A stretch of 64,000 nucleotides of DNA from Bdellovibrio bacteriovorus (GCF_002208115.1 NZ_CP020946.1:124001-188000); one strand, 5' to 3'. Shown: positions 50,971-60,805, numbered from the stretch's first letter. Notes: generated from the sequence alone by a model not told the origin. Numbers and translations are program-made.

Positions 50971-52833
50971 CTAAGACACCAACCGCAAGCTCACGCCATT
51001 ACGGCCATTTTGTTTGACGGAATAGAGGGCTTCATCGGCTTGTTGAATCAGGCTGTCGATGTTGCCTTGTTTGTCGGTGGCGGTGTAGCAGGAAACTCCC
51101 GCACTGACCGTCACAGTCAGGTTCGGAGCCAGGTCCGTAAAATCACACAATGAAATTTCACGGCGAATGCGTTCTGCCACTTCTTTAGCCGGCAATGGAT
51201 CTGTGAATGGCAAAATCGACAGGAATTCTTCCCCGCCAATTCGTCCAATCATATCGCCTTTGCGTAAAGCCTTCTGGCCTATTTCAGCAACACGTTTGAT
51301 CACCTCATCACCCACGGCATGTCCGAAGGTGTCGTTGATGCGTTTGAAGTGATCGATATCAAAGATAATCACCGACATGCCTTTGCCCTGTCGTTGCGAG
51401 GTGCTGAGGCTTTGTGCGCCGTATTCCAGCACATGACGACGGTTCGGGATGCGGGTCAGCTCGTCCGTCATCGCCAGTTCGCGCATGCGGCGGGCTGTTC
51501 GCACCTGGCGGATAGTAAAGATCGCAGTCACGCTTAAAAGCAATGCAATCAGACTGAGCGACATCAGTTGCAGGCGCTGAATGCGATGAGCATCCTGCAG
51601 CTGTCGTTCCTGTGATTGATTTTGCGCTTTCAAGATTCGGTTGGCCTCTTCTTTTTTGCCCAGATCAAATTTGAAATTCAACTGGCGCAGTTGCTCATCG
51701 GCGCGGATCACGTGCATTTGGTCTGAATACTTTTTAAAGCCTTCTAAAGCTGCATAGGCCTGCTTCCACTGACCCGAGCTTTGATAGATGCGGCTTTCTT
51801 CCGAGAAAATATCCGCCGCCAACTGCACCGAATTAGGGTTGCTGTTCAGGCCGTGGGCCTTTTTCAAATTCAACAATGCTTGCTTGTTGTCGCCCAGCTT
51901 TGCATAAGTTCGACCCAACTCAAAATACAACTGCCCCAGAGATTTGGGCAGGTTCATGCCTTCCAGAGTAGTCACGGCTGTCTTCAGATGCTCCAGCGCC
52001 TTCAGCGGCTGGTTCATGCTGTTGTAAAGGCTTCCCAGAGCGCGCTCGACAACGGCGATGGACTTGGTATTGCCAAGTTCGCGATGAATCTTCAGGGACT
52101 CTGTGAAGTGCTCGCGTGATTTTTCAAACTGGTTCAGGTCTTCATAGCGGCGGCCCATGTTGTAGAGAACGACGGCGACGTTGCGGGTTTTGTTCAGGTC
52201 GCGATTTTTTTGCAGAACTTCAGCGAAGTATTCCAAAGCGCGTTCGTGTTCCCCCATGCGTCCGTAAAGCACCGCGATCGAGTTCAAAGTGATGCGCTCT
52301 TCGTTTGAGTCCTGCAGCTTTTTGAAGATTTCTTTGGCTTGCAACAGATGCTTCAGACTTTCCGAAAACTGATTTTGATAGGATAGCAACTGACCCATGT
52401 TCAGGTGTGCCTTGCCTTGCTGGGCGGGCAGGTTCAGCTTGCGGCTTTTTTCCAGCAGATAGGTCAGGCCTTCCATCGCCTTGGTCGCCTGGCCCGAGGC
52501 CTCCAGCGCTGAAAAATGACAAAGCTCCAGATTCATCAGCACATTAGGTGGCAAAGAAGCGTGACCCAGATAAGGGCTGGTGGATTTTAATGCTTCTTTG
52601 GGATCGTCATTGTCGACCAGGATCTCGCATTTCAGCAGATCCTTTTCGGCCTGCAGCAAGGCATCGTTTTTCGCAGCCGAGTTTTCAATCAGTGAAAGCA
52701 AATGCAGGGCTTTGCGAGGATCAGTCCCCGCAAGGGATTTGGCTTCGTCGATCTGTGATGTCGTCGAAGTTGCAAAAACCGAGGAACTGAAGAGCAGTCC
52801 CATAATGATACAGCCGGCTGCCAGTACGTGCAT
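50971..52833 (-). CDS. TPR-containing diguanylate cyclase (GGDEF)
   Basis: A 620-residue protein from ATG 52833 (GGAAG upstream). A signal or first membrane helix is followed by a periplasmic block of about nine TPR-like helical pairs (residues about 90-380), a coiled coil, and a second membrane helix (LMSLSLIALLLSVTAIFTI, near residue 430). The cytoplasmic end is a GGDEF domain with the active motif GGEEF near residue 532 and an inhibitory I-site RKGD five residues before it. It should make cyclic-di-GMP from GTP in response to a periplasmic signal. No EAL domain or partner is adjacent. Confidence 0.93.
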   Translation of the reverse strand: MHVLAAGCIIMGLLFSSSVFATSTTSQIDEAKSLAGTDPRKALHLLSLIENSAAKNDALLQAEKDLLKCEILVDNDDPKEALKSTSPYLGHASLPPNVLMNLELCHFSALEASGQATKAMEGLTYLLEKSRKLNLPAQQGKAHLNMGQLLSYQNQFSESLKHLLQAKEIFKKLQDSNEERITLNSIAVLYGRMGEHERALEYFAEVLQKNRDLNKTRNVAVVLYNMGRRYEDLNQFEKSREHFTESLKIHRELGNTKSIAVVERALGSLYNSMNQPLKALEHLKTAVTTLEGMNLPKSLGQLYFELGRTYAKLGDNKQALLNLKKAHGLNSNPNSVQLAADIFSEESRIYQSSGQWKQAYAALEGFKKYSDQMHVIRADEQLRQLNFKFDLGKKEEANRILKAQNQSQERQLQDAHRIQRLQLMSLSLIALLLSVTAIFTIRQVRTARRMRELAMTDELTRIPNRRHVLEYGAQSLSTSQRQGKGMSVIIFDIDHFKRINDTFGHAVGDEVIKRVAEIGQKALRKGDMIGRIGGEEFLSILPFTDPLPAKEVAERIRREISLCDFTDLAPNLTVTVSAGVSCYTATDKQGNIDSLIQQADEALYSVKQNGRNGVSLRLVS

Positions 52834-52891
52834 ACTTCCAGATTCATCGGACAAAGCCGGGCTGGACTAAAGTGTTTGCCGGTTCGGGAAT

Positions 52892-52927
52892 AAAAAAAGC
52901 CCGTCAAGAATCAGCCTGACGGGCTTT
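52892..52927 (-). terminator. Rho-independent terminator after tig
   Basis: AAAGCCCGTCA pairs with TGACGGGCTTT (11 bp) around a 10-base loop. On the minus strand it is followed by seven T. Confidence 0.92.
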
Positions 52928-52962
52928 GGAAGTTTTAAACTTCAGTTCTGAAGTTCAGCAGA

Positions 52963-54276
52963 CTAGTGGTTTTCTTCTTTCAAAGAACCCGCTGGAACTT
53001 CTTTTACTTTCACGGACTTGTTCAGGAAAGCGATCACTTTCTCTTCAGTCAGCATGTAAGTCAGGCGGGAAGCCTGCTCTGGACGACCGTAGAATTCCTT
53101 GATGCGGGATTCTTCGATACCAGTTTGTTGAGCGTACTCAGCAAATTTAGCATCCAAGTCTTCTTTTTTGCAGAACAAATCATGTTTCTTGGCAATAGCA
53201 TCAACCAGGAAAGAAGACTGAATCATTTCAGCAGCCGTCTTTTCGAAATCGCCATCCCATTTTTCAACGTAAGAAGCGAAGTCATCTGGACCCATGCCTT
53301 GTTCAGACATGCGTTTTTTGAAGTCTTCAACCAAAGACGCTTTTTGTTCTTTCATCAAAGATGGAGGAACTTCAACCGGGTTTTCTTTAACCAAAGTTTT
53401 CAAAAGACGGTTTTTGAAAGCGTCTTCGATGCGTTTGGTTTCAGTTTGCTCAAGGTCTTCCTGGATGGACTTTTTCAAAGTCTCTAGATCAGAAGGACCG
53501 CCCAGAGTCGCCAGGAATTCGTTAGTCAGTTCCGGTAAAACTTTGGCTTTGATCTGGTTCAAAGTCACTTTGAACTCAACTGGTTTACCAGCAAGCTCTG
53601 CAGAGTGGTATGGATCCGGGAATTTCAAAGAAAGAGTTTTAGTCTCGCCTTTTTTCATGCCCACGATACCGTCTTCGAAACCTTCGATGAATTGTTTCGC
53701 GCCCAGTTCAAGGTGGTGATCTGTGCCGGAACCGTTTTCAAGAGGCTGGCCGCCCATGAAACCTTCAAAGTTGATAACAGCGATATCGCCCATTTTTACG
53801 GCGCGGTCTTCAGCAACAACTTCGAAAGTTGCGCGGGAAGCACGGATGTTTTCAAGAACCTGATCGATCTTCTTTGGATCGAATTCAGCTTTTTCTTTTT
53901 CAACTTCCAGGCCTTCGTATTTTTTCAGAGTGATCTCTGGACGAACATCGAATGCTGCAGAGAAAGAGAAGTCTTTGTTCTCTGTTGGATCTGCAAATTC
54001 GAATTCTGGGTAGCTGATTGGCTCAAGCTTGTGCTCATTCAATGCTTCAGCGTAGTGCTTCTGGATAAGATCCTGAACCACGTCTTGTTTTACACGGTCA
54101 CCGTAAAGGCTTTTTACAGTCGCCAAAGGAGCTTTACCTTTGCGGAAGCCTTTGATGGTCACTTCTTTTTGGATGCCATTGAAGATCTTTTGGAAAGCTG
54201 TCTGAACTGCCGCAGCAGGAACTTCGATGTTCAACTTTCTGGAAAGGTTAGAGACCTTTTCTACGTTTGATTTCAT
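52963..54276 (-). CDS. tig: Trigger factor
   Basis: A 437-residue ribosome-associated chaperone and peptidyl-prolyl isomerase. ATG 54276 follows AGGAGA. The ribosome-binding signature region is TIKGFRKGKAPLATVKSLYG (with the GFRxGKxP motif) near residue 43, the FKBP-type centre is AVINFEGFMGGQPLENGSGT, and the C-terminal arms are helical. Length matches E. coli (432). The usual clpP/clpX neighbours are absent; the ArsA-like genes lie divergent. Confidence 0.96.
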   Translation of the reverse strand: MKSNVEKVSNLSRKLNIEVPAAAVQTAFQKIFNGIQKEVTIKGFRKGKAPLATVKSLYGDRVKQDVVQDLIQKHYAEALNEHKLEPISYPEFEFADPTENKDFSFSAAFDVRPEITLKKYEGLEVEKEKAEFDPKKIDQVLENIRASRATFEVVAEDRAVKMGDIAVINFEGFMGGQPLENGSGTDHHLELGAKQFIEGFEDGIVGMKKGETKTLSLKFPDPYHSAELAGKPVEFKVTLNQIKAKVLPELTNEFLATLGGPSDLETLKKSIQEDLEQTETKRIEDAFKNRLLKTLVKENPVEVPPSLMKEQKASLVEDFKKRMSEQGMGPDDFASYVEKWDGDFEKTAAEMIQSSFLVDAIAKKHDLFCKKEDLDAKFAEYAQQTGIEESRIKEFYGRPEQASRLTYMLTEEKVIAFLNKSVKVKEVPAGSLKEENH

Positions 54277-54404
54277 GTCTATTTCTCCTAGATTACGCCA
54301 ACGCGTTATAAACTGGTGGATACTAAAAGACGGGCCGACTTTAGGCAACTGTAATGCTATGCGTAATGCCTATAAATCAGAGGTCAGCGACACTCTTAGA
54401 ACCT

Positions 54405-55274
54405 ATGAAGCAAGAGATTCACTTTGTGACCGGAAAAGGGGGCGTGGGGAAGTCGGTTTTAGCCGCATCCCTGGCGCTTAAAAAGAGCCAAGAGGGTAAA
54501 AACACCCTCCTTGTCGAGCTTGGAGATCAAAGTTTCTTTAAGGATTTCTTTAATTTACCCCAAGTTGGATTCCAGCCAGTTTCGATCAGGCCCAACCTTT
54601 CCCTTGCGCTTTGGACGGGGGAGGCCTGTTTACAGGAATACGCCCGCCATTTCATCAAGGTGGAAAGTCTGGCGAAGCTCTTCTTTGAAAATGCTGTGAT
54701 GAAGGCCTTTATCAACGTAGCTCCGGCACTGCCGGAACTTGCGATCTTGGGAAAAGTCACCAGCGGCCCCCGCAAACACGGTCCGCCGCTGCCGTTTGAT
54801 TGCATCGTGGTGGATGCCTTCGCCACGGGGCACTTCATTGCTTTGCTTGAAGCCCCAAAGGGCATGGCCGAGGCGGTGCAGTTTGGTCCGATGGGGGAGC
54901 AAAGCCGCAGCATTGATGCTCATATTCGCAATCCTGAAATCTGCAAGTACCACGTGATCACGCTTCCGGAAGAGCTTCCGCTGAAAGAAGCCTCCGAACT
55001 GATCGCGCGATTGAAAAATGAATTCGGTGTCACCGCAGAGTTGATCATGAACAAGATGATCGAAGCCCCGGTGTCCGAGCAGACTCTGCAGGAAGTGCAG
55101 GCGGAAAATTCCGATCTTTCAAAATTTGCCGAGTATCTGGACGGTCACATTCGCCGCCAGAATCAGATGTGGCATCAGGCGCAAGGTTTAAGTTCGCAGG
55201 TCACACGCGTGCCTTTGTATTTTGAATCCAGCGCTTGGGCCCTGGTGGAAAAAGCGGCGGAGGTGTTGAAGTGA
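54405..55274 (+). CDS. ArsA/Get3-family ATPase 1, lacking the usual DPA motif
   Basis: About 289 residues from ATG 54405 (no clear ribosome site). The P-loop HFVTGKGGVGKSVLAASLAL is intact. The segment after it reads TLLVELGDQSFFKDFF, where family members normally have a D-x-DPAHS type switch, and the second motif is DAFATGHFIAL instead of DTAPTGH. It therefore looks like the degenerate half of a pair with the next gene, comparable to the two halves of E. coli ArsA. Function is not arsenic export by necessity; such pairs exist in other predatory or gliding bacteria. It overlaps the next gene by four bases (GTGA). Confidence 0.85.
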   Translation: MKQEIHFVTGKGGVGKSVLAASLALKKSQEGKNTLLVELGDQSFFKDFFNLPQVGFQPVSIRPNLSLALWTGEACLQEYARHFIKVESLAKLFFENAVMKAFINVAPALPELAILGKVTSGPRKHGPPLPFDCIVVDAFATGHFIALLEAPKGMAEAVQFGPMGEQSRSIDAHIRNPEICKYHVITLPEELPLKEASELIARLKNEFGVTAELIMNKMIEAPVSEQTLQEVQAENSDLSKFAEYLDGHIRRQNQMWHQAQGLSSQVTRVPLYFESSAWALVEKAAEVLK

Positions 55275-56344
55275 GCCTGTTTAAAGACACCAAAGTTTTA
55301 GTCTGCGTGGGAAGTGGCGGCGTCGGGAAGACCACGATTGCAGCATCATTGGCCGTGCTTGCAGCCCAGGAAGGCAAACGCGTCTTGGTACTGACCATCG
55401 ATCCGGCGAAGCGTCTGGCGCAAACCCTGGGGATCGAAGGCACCAAAGACATCACCAAAGTTCCGGGACAGAATTTCAAGGGCGAACTTTATGCCTCGGT
55501 GATTGATCATAAGAAAACTTTTGATGACTTCGTGGCCCGCGCGGCAAAAAAGACCGAATCCGCACAGAAGATTTTCAACAACAGTCTGTACAAGCAGCTT
55601 TCAACCAATCTTAGCGGATCACAAGAGTTCACAGCGTTGGAAAAACTGTATTCTTGTTACGAATCCGGGCAGTTTGACCTGATCGTGCTGGATACGCCGC
55701 CGACAAAGCATGCGATTGATTTTTTGAATGCTCCCCAAAAGCTTTCAGCCTTGTTCAATGAAGGCGTGGCGAAGTGGTTCCGCGATCCGGAAGGAAAAAA
55801 AGGGGGCTTCTTCGGTCACCTGTTGCAGACCGGAACCCGTCAGGTTTTGAAAGTTCTGGAGTCATTGACTGGCTCGAACTTCATTCGTGAACTGGGTGAC
55901 TTTTTCATCAATATTGAACAGTGGCAGGGAAAACTTCAGGCCCGCACTATTGATGTGCACCGAATGCTGGTGGCGCCTACCACGCAGTTTTGTCTGGTGA
56001 CGGCCTTTGATCAGGCCAAGCTGAAGGAAGCAGAGTATTTCTCAAGGGAAATCAATAAAGGCGGCTACCATCTCGGAACGGTGGTTTTGAACCGGGTCTT
56101 CCCTTACTGGCTGGACCTCCGTTCGGCTCAAGAGGTTGGAAAAGGTCATGAGGATCTTGTGAAGTTGTATTCTCAGATGAGGTCCTACTACAATCAAAGG
56201 GATCAACTGTATCAGCAGTTTGAGTCGGGCATGAAGAATCAGGCCCGCATCTTCCGCATCCCTGATCTGGTGAAGGATATTTCCGACCTCGGGGGGCTTG
56301 AAGAGCTCAGCGCCCTGATCGTCGAAGGAGAAAAGAAAGCATGA
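55271..56344 (+). CDS. ArsA/Get3-family ATPase 2, intact motifs
   Basis: A 357-residue protein that starts at GTG 55271, with GGAGG upstream and overlapping the stop of ATPase 1. The P-loop VCVGSGGVGKTTIAASLAVL, the switch VLTIDPAKRLAQTLG, and DTPPTKHAIDFL are all present, so it should bind and hydrolyse ATP. No Get3-like metal-binding CxxC is seen. Its stop overlaps the next gene (ATGA). A heterodimer with ATPase 1 is the natural reading of the tandem arrangement. Confidence 0.9.
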   Translation: MSLFKDTKVLVCVGSGGVGKTTIAASLAVLAAQEGKRVLVLTIDPAKRLAQTLGIEGTKDITKVPGQNFKGELYASVIDHKKTFDDFVARAAKKTESAQKIFNNSLYKQLSTNLSGSQEFTALEKLYSCYESGQFDLIVLDTPPTKHAIDFLNAPQKLSALFNEGVAKWFRDPEGKKGGFFGHLLQTGTRQVLKVLESLTGSNFIRELGDFFINIEQWQGKLQARTIDVHRMLVAPTTQFCLVTAFDQAKLKEAEYFSREINKGGYHLGTVVLNRVFPYWLDLRSAQEVGKGHEDLVKLYSQMRSYYNQRDQLYQQFESGMKNQARIFRIPDLVKDISDLGGLEELSALIVEGEKKA

Positions 56345-57453
56345 GACTGATTCTGTCCGCCGCCCTGGTTCTGCTTTCAGGATGTTCCTTGCTGGGTCAA
56401 CGAAGTCAGCCGGATGAAACTCAAGCGGTGCGAGCCACCGAGCTTGCGCAGATCACCAATGCGGAAAAAGTTCTGAACAACGGAAGCTTTGATCAGTCAT
56501 TGATTCTGTATAAGGAATTTCAGGGCCTGCATCCCCAGTCCACCTTCTTGCAGGCGGCCCGCCTTGGGGAAGCGCAGTCTTTGGCCGGTCTTGAGCGCTG
56601 GCAGGAGGCTTTGGAGCTTTATCGCGACATCACAGTGAAAACGCGCAACTATCAGCCCGAAATTGCTGCCCAGGCTCTGTATCGGATGTCTTTTGCTTAT
56701 GAGGCCCAAGGTGATGATCTGCGCACGGTTTCAACCTTGCTGGATGCAAAGAAACTGGGTCAGTATCTGCCGCTTGAAACTGCACTTGCAGAAATTCCAG
56801 CCCGTCTGGCCATCGTTTATGGTCGTCAGGATCGAGAAGACGACGCCGTGGCGTATTTGAACGAGGCCGAGCGTGGAATTGAAAAAGTTCAGGCGGAAAA
56901 AGGCACCGAACTTCCGAAAGAGTGGCTGGCAAAAACTTATGTGCAGATGGGTGGAGTTTCCACCAATCAGCTGGGTGTTCAGAACTTTTCAGCCTTCGTG
57001 CGCGGACAGAAGCTGGTGCAGATTTATTTGTTCCGCGCTGTGCGTTTGAATGACACGAACTGGTCCACTCGGGCAAAAACCCGTTTGCAGGAAACCTACC
57101 GAGATCTGTTCACCGTGGTGGAATCCCAGCGTGAGCAGCGTCGCTTGCAGTCTGCTTTGGGTGCCGAACTTTTGGGTTTGATTGACCAGGCCGAATTGTA
57201 CCGGCCACCCACGGGTCAGAAAATGAATTCTCATGAAACAGAATTCTTCGCGTTTCTGGCTGATGTAAGAAAGAAAACTGAGGATATTGTATATACCAAC
57301 GATGAAGTCATGGGGTTGACCGAGGAATCCCAGCGACTGAACAGTCTGCGCAGGTCCGGTCGAGTCAAAGCCGACTCGCTCTTGCCTGCTGAAGAGAAAG
57401 CCACTATACCTCTTCCTCCCAAAGTGGTTCCCTCGGAAGATCCTAATCTGTAA
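56341..57453 (+). CDS. TPR-like lipoprotein
   Basis: A 370-residue lipoprotein with a lipobox (LVLLSGC, Cys15). The helical repeats (LYKEFQGLHPQSTFLQAARL, ALELYRDITVKTRNYQPEIA, AQALYRMSFAYEAQGDD) match TPR or tol-pal-associated helical pairs. It is the third gene of the ArsA-like unit, coupled by ATGA. A role as a membrane partner of that ATPase pair is possible but inferred from the operon only. Confidence 0.8.
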   Translation: MRLILSAALVLLSGCSLLGQRSQPDETQAVRATELAQITNAEKVLNNGSFDQSLILYKEFQGLHPQSTFLQAARLGEAQSLAGLERWQEALELYRDITVKTRNYQPEIAAQALYRMSFAYEAQGDDLRTVSTLLDAKKLGQYLPLETALAEIPARLAIVYGRQDREDDAVAYLNEAERGIEKVQAEKGTELPKEWLAKTYVQMGGVSTNQLGVQNFSAFVRGQKLVQIYLFRAVRLNDTNWSTRAKTRLQETYRDLFTVVESQREQRRLQSALGAELLGLIDQAELYRPPTGQKMNSHETEFFAFLADVRKKTEDIVYTNDEVMGLTEESQRLNSLRRSGRVKADSLLPAEEKATIPLPPKVVPSEDPNL

Positions 57454-57483
57454 TTTCTGTCGCTTTGGCCTTAAGGAGATACT

Positions 57484-58740
57484 ATGGCGAAACTTATTCT
57501 GCACAAACAAACCCTCGCCAACATGAACGAGATCTGTGCCTGGTTTGCTTCCAAAACCGCAAACATGTCTTACCCGATCTATTCCAGCTATGACATCCGT
57601 GATTCGGGCTACAAGATTTCCAATGTGGATGCGAATATTTTTCCGGCAGGCTTTAACAATATCTGCCCAACCGACAAAGAGTCAGCGCCGGCTCTGGTCG
57701 ACAAGTACCTCACCAAACACTATGGCGCTGGCATCAAGAACATCATGCTGGTGACCGAAGAGCATACCAACAACGCTTTTTACTGGGAAAACGTTCACAC
57801 CATCCGCAAGCTGATTGAAGCCACCGGTCGCGTGGTGAAGGTCGCGATCCCTCGCGATCTGCCAGAGCCCTTGAAACTGACCAGTTCTGCTGGCAACGAA
57901 GTGATCGTTCATTCCGCCTTGAAGGGTGGAGAGCTTTTGAAAAGCTTCACTCCGGATCTGATCATCAGTAACAACGACTTTTCTGAAGCTTACGAGGAAT
58001 GGGCGCCGACCATGAGCGAATTCCCGATGAATCCACCAAGGGAGCTTGGCTGGTATCAGCGCAAGAAAAGCACATACTTCAAATATTACAACCAGTTGGC
58101 CAGCGAATTTGCGGAAGTGGCCCAAATCGACCCGTTCCTGCTCAGAGTTGAAACCGAACTGTTTGAACACTTCGATATCGGAGACGAAAACAGCCGCAAT
58201 GCCTTGGCGGAAAAAGTCGATCAGATGCTCGCGCGTCTGCGTGAAGACTATAAAAAACGCGGCATCAACCAAGAGCCCTTCGTGTTTGTGAAAAACAATG
58301 CCGGCACTTATGGTTTGGCGGTGATTCGCGTGGGTTCGGGCGAAGAAGTGAAAGCCTGGTCTTACAAGTCCCGCAAAAAAATGAAAGCGGCCAAGGGCGG
58401 TCGTGATGTGGAAGAAGTTATCATCCAGGAAGGCATTCCTTCCATCGTGGAAGCCGACGGGGCCAGCGCCGAGCCGGTGATCTATATGGTGGGCTGCGAG
58501 CTTGTTGGGGGCTTCCTGCGCACGCATGCCGAGAAAAGCTCCACCGAAAGCCTGAACAGTCCGGGAGCGGTTTATAAGCGTTTGTGTGTGTCAGACCTGG
58601 CAATCAATACTCCGGGCTGCCCGCAGGAAAACGTGTACGGCTGGACTGCTAAATTGGGTCTTTTGGCGATTGCCATGGAGGCGCAGGAAATGGGTGCGGT
58701 CTTTAAGGGCTACACACCGGTTGGTTGCGGCAAGCAATAG
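57484..58740 (+). CDS. gshA: Glutamate-cysteine ligase, proteobacterial GshA (PF08886-like) type
   Basis: A 418-residue enzyme, with AAGGAG before the ATG. Its sequence (YSSYDIRDSGYKISNVDANI, FPAGFNNICPTD, VFVKNNAGTYGLAVIRVGSG) matches the unusual GshA family that differs from the E. coli GshA fold. It would make gamma-glutamylcysteine, the first step to glutathione. Assignment is by recall of the family sequence and should be checked. It follows the TPR lipoprotein by 30 bases and ends at a strong terminator. Confidence 0.8.
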   Translation: MAKLILHKQTLANMNEICAWFASKTANMSYPIYSSYDIRDSGYKISNVDANIFPAGFNNICPTDKESAPALVDKYLTKHYGAGIKNIMLVTEEHTNNAFYWENVHTIRKLIEATGRVVKVAIPRDLPEPLKLTSSAGNEVIVHSALKGGELLKSFTPDLIISNNDFSEAYEEWAPTMSEFPMNPPRELGWYQRKKSTYFKYYNQLASEFAEVAQIDPFLLRVETELFEHFDIGDENSRNALAEKVDQMLARLREDYKKRGINQEPFVFVKNNAGTYGLAVIRVGSGEEVKAWSYKSRKKMKAAKGGRDVEEVIIQEGIPSIVEADGASAEPVIYMVGCELVGGFLRTHAEKSSTESLNSPGAVYKRLCVSDLAINTPGCPQENVYGWTAKLGLLAIAMEAQEMGAVFKGYTPVGCGKQ

Positions 58741-58758
58741 TTTGATTCTCTGAAAAAC

Positions 58759-58795
58759 AAAAAAGGCCCCTCTGAAAAGAGTGGGCCTTTTTCTT
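58759..58795. terminator. Bidirectional terminator after gshA
   Basis: AAAAGGCCC and GGGCCTTTT, with an inner CTCT/AGAG pair, form a stem with A and T tracts on both sides between two convergent genes. Confidence 0.9.
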
Positions 58796-58814
58796 TTGTC
58801 GTACCGAAGTCAGA

Positions 58815-60059
58815 CTAGCGACAGGCGGGAAGTGACTGTGGATTTCCAGAGGCGGAAATGGCCACGGTGCCGTCACCATTGGCAAGGTTCTGGATAAACT
58901 GAACGTTGCCGTCGTCGTTCATGCAAGGGGTGCCCCCCAAGCCCACTTCGGTCAGGTTCATTTTTTTGTCGAATGTGAACGTCGTGTTGTAAACGCCTGT
59001 TTTGAACAGATCCGGAACCAGTTCGTAGGTGACGCCTTTGTAGTTCAGCTCAGTTTTCTTGTTTACAGTCCCATCAACGCGAATCACATTTTTGGCACGG
59101 TCAAAGAACCACAGATTGCCAAACACAGCGTATCCGTTGCTTTCCGGAATGATCAGCATAGGCAGGTTGCAGGCCCCCTCACGGGCAAAGTCAGCGTTCA
59201 CTCGCAAGGTACGGATGTTTCCTTCATCCAGGGTCACACGGCCCATTTCGGCCACTTTGCTGTCGACACAAGCGTATTCCATGCCGCCGTGACCGAAGTA
59301 CTGGTTGGCAGAAAGGGAGCCGGACAGAATGCGGCCCAATTGATCTATGAACAATTCGGAATTCGTCCAGAAACCTTCCGGCGTGGTGTATCCCAAAGAA
59401 AGCTTCAGGCCGTTTTCCTCGTAAGTGGTCAGATGCAGTTCCTGCAGCATTTTCAGATAATCTTTTTTCAGAAGGCTGCGCACGTGCTGGGCATGAATAA
59501 CGCCGTTGAAGATGCGCACGCGTTCAGAGAACATCTCATTTGCAGGGCTGTTTATGACTTCGCGGTAGATAGCCTCGTGAAGGATCAAAGCGGCCTGATT
59601 GTCGGCATCAAGTTGATTCCACAAGTTGGCGTTTACCACGTAGCGGGCTTTGTTCAGAATGGACGGATTTCTTTGGAAGATGACCTGCTCAAGAGCGCAG
59701 TCCTGCGGCACTGTCACCAGGCCCAGGTCCGGAGTCTGGCGAATTCCCAGATCAGTCACAAACTGCGCCGAGTTCATGAAGTCCAAAGCGCTTTCTTGGT
59801 ACTGGCGCATGCGAGCCGGATCCACAACTTCCAGGCGGGAAGCAAGATCCACGGCTTTATCCACAGCCGTGTCAGCCTTGGAGTATTTCACGACACCCAG
59901 ATCACGAGTGGTGACTTCGTAAAGATCCAGCACGATCGGCGCTTTGCCGGTGCAGAACAGGGCAAAGCCGGCGTTGCCACGGTCATACCAGTTGTTGGCG
60001 TGAGCAGACACCGCGATCAGGGACAGCAGGGATGTGACGACTAGTTGGCTGAATCTCAT
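58815..60059 (-). CDS. Secreted protein coupled to a TIGR02147 regulator
   Basis: A 414-residue protein with a signal peptide ending in VSAHA. A helical region contains NQAALILHEAIYREVINSP, with an HE pair near residue 161 that is reminiscent of zinc peptidases but lacks the full HExxH. The C-terminal part is beta-rich with Cys pairs. Its ATG overlaps the stop of the upstream TIGR02147 gene (ATGA), so the two are produced together. This pairing of TIGR02147 regulators with an exported protein is recalled from the predatory lineage. Function is unknown. Confidence 0.8.
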   Translation of the reverse strand: MRFSQLVVTSLLSLIAVSAHANNWYDRGNAGFALFCTGKAPIVLDLYEVTTRDLGVVKYSKADTAVDKAVDLASRLEVVDPARMRQYQESALDFMNSAQFVTDLGIRQTPDLGLVTVPQDCALEQVIFQRNPSILNKARYVVNANLWNQLDADNQAALILHEAIYREVINSPANEMFSERVRIFNGVIHAQHVRSLLKKDYLKMLQELHLTTYEENGLKLSLGYTTPEGFWTNSELFIDQLGRILSGSLSANQYFGHGGMEYACVDSKVAEMGRVTLDEGNIRTLRVNADFAREGACNLPMLIIPESNGYAVFGNLWFFDRAKNVIRVDGTVNKKTELNYKGVTYELVPDLFKTGVYNTTFTFDKKMNLTEVGLGGTPCMNDDGNVQFIQNLANGDGTVAISASGNPQSLPACR

Positions 60060-60805
60060 TTTTGCACCTTCGTTACCGGGAACAGTTGCACGTTCAGATT
60101 GTAAACATCCGTTTTTGGTCCCTGAGTCATCAGGGTGGCCATTTTGCGGCGGAAGTTTCTGATCAGGCGTTTTGCTTCAGGGATTTTCTTGCGGTTCATT
60201 GGGAATGTGATCGAAGTCACATCACGCAAATCCAGCGGCACGCGGTCCATGTTGTCCAGAACCTGAACCAGAGATTGTTTGTGAGAGCGGCGCAGGGATT
60301 CAGAAGGGATGTTGTGGCTGGTTTCCAGTTGTTTGTGAGTGACGATGAATTTTCCGTCTTCGATCTGCAAAAGACCCAGACGGCACAGGCGTTCAATGGC
60401 GGCCTGGGCGACTTCAACCGGGATGTTCAGGCGGTCGGCAATCCAGTTGGCGTTGGGCTGGAATGTTTTTACTGGCACCAGTGCCAGAATTGCAAAGTGG
60501 TACCAGTCGCAGATAACACCGAATTCGTCTTCTTTAAGTTGAACTTCCGGCAGCAGAGTTTTGACTTTGCGTTTGTCGAATTCGATCAGGTTTTTCAAAT
60601 GAATGAAGTCATTTTCACCCATACCCAGGCCCTTGATAACCTGTTTCCCCACGGACATGGTCATGATCCGGCGGCCGTTGATATAGTCACTGAGGCGGCT
60701 GGATGGAATGCCCAGAATCTTGGCGAATTGGGCATTGGTCAGTTGAGGCGCTGAAGAGCGTCGTCTTTGATACTCGTTTAATAGAAATTCGGACGTCTTA
60801 TTCAT
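60056..60805 (-). CDS. TIGR02147-family transcriptional regulator
   Basis: A 249-residue cytoplasmic protein. The N-terminal 60 residues are a helix-turn-helix (NAQFAKILGIPSSRLSDYINGR). The central region (ICDWYHFAILALV and NWIADRLNIPVEVAQAAIERLCRLGLL) is the DUF4423-like core that defines the family, which is nearly confined to Bdellovibrio-type bacteria and Fibrobacter. It ends in a basic tail. It probably controls its own operon, since it heads it. Two inverted repeats lie upstream. Confidence 0.9.
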   Translation of the reverse strand: MNKTSEFLLNEYQRRRSSAPQLTNAQFAKILGIPSSRLSDYINGRRIMTMSVGKQVIKGLGMGENDFIHLKNLIEFDKRKVKTLLPEVQLKEDEFGVICDWYHFAILALVPVKTFQPNANWIADRLNIPVEVAQAAIERLCRLGLLQIEDGKFIVTHKQLETSHNIPSESLRRSHKQSLVQVLDNMDRVPLDLRDVTSITFPMNRKKIPEAKRLIRNFRRKMATLMTQGPKTDVYNLNVQLFPVTKVQK

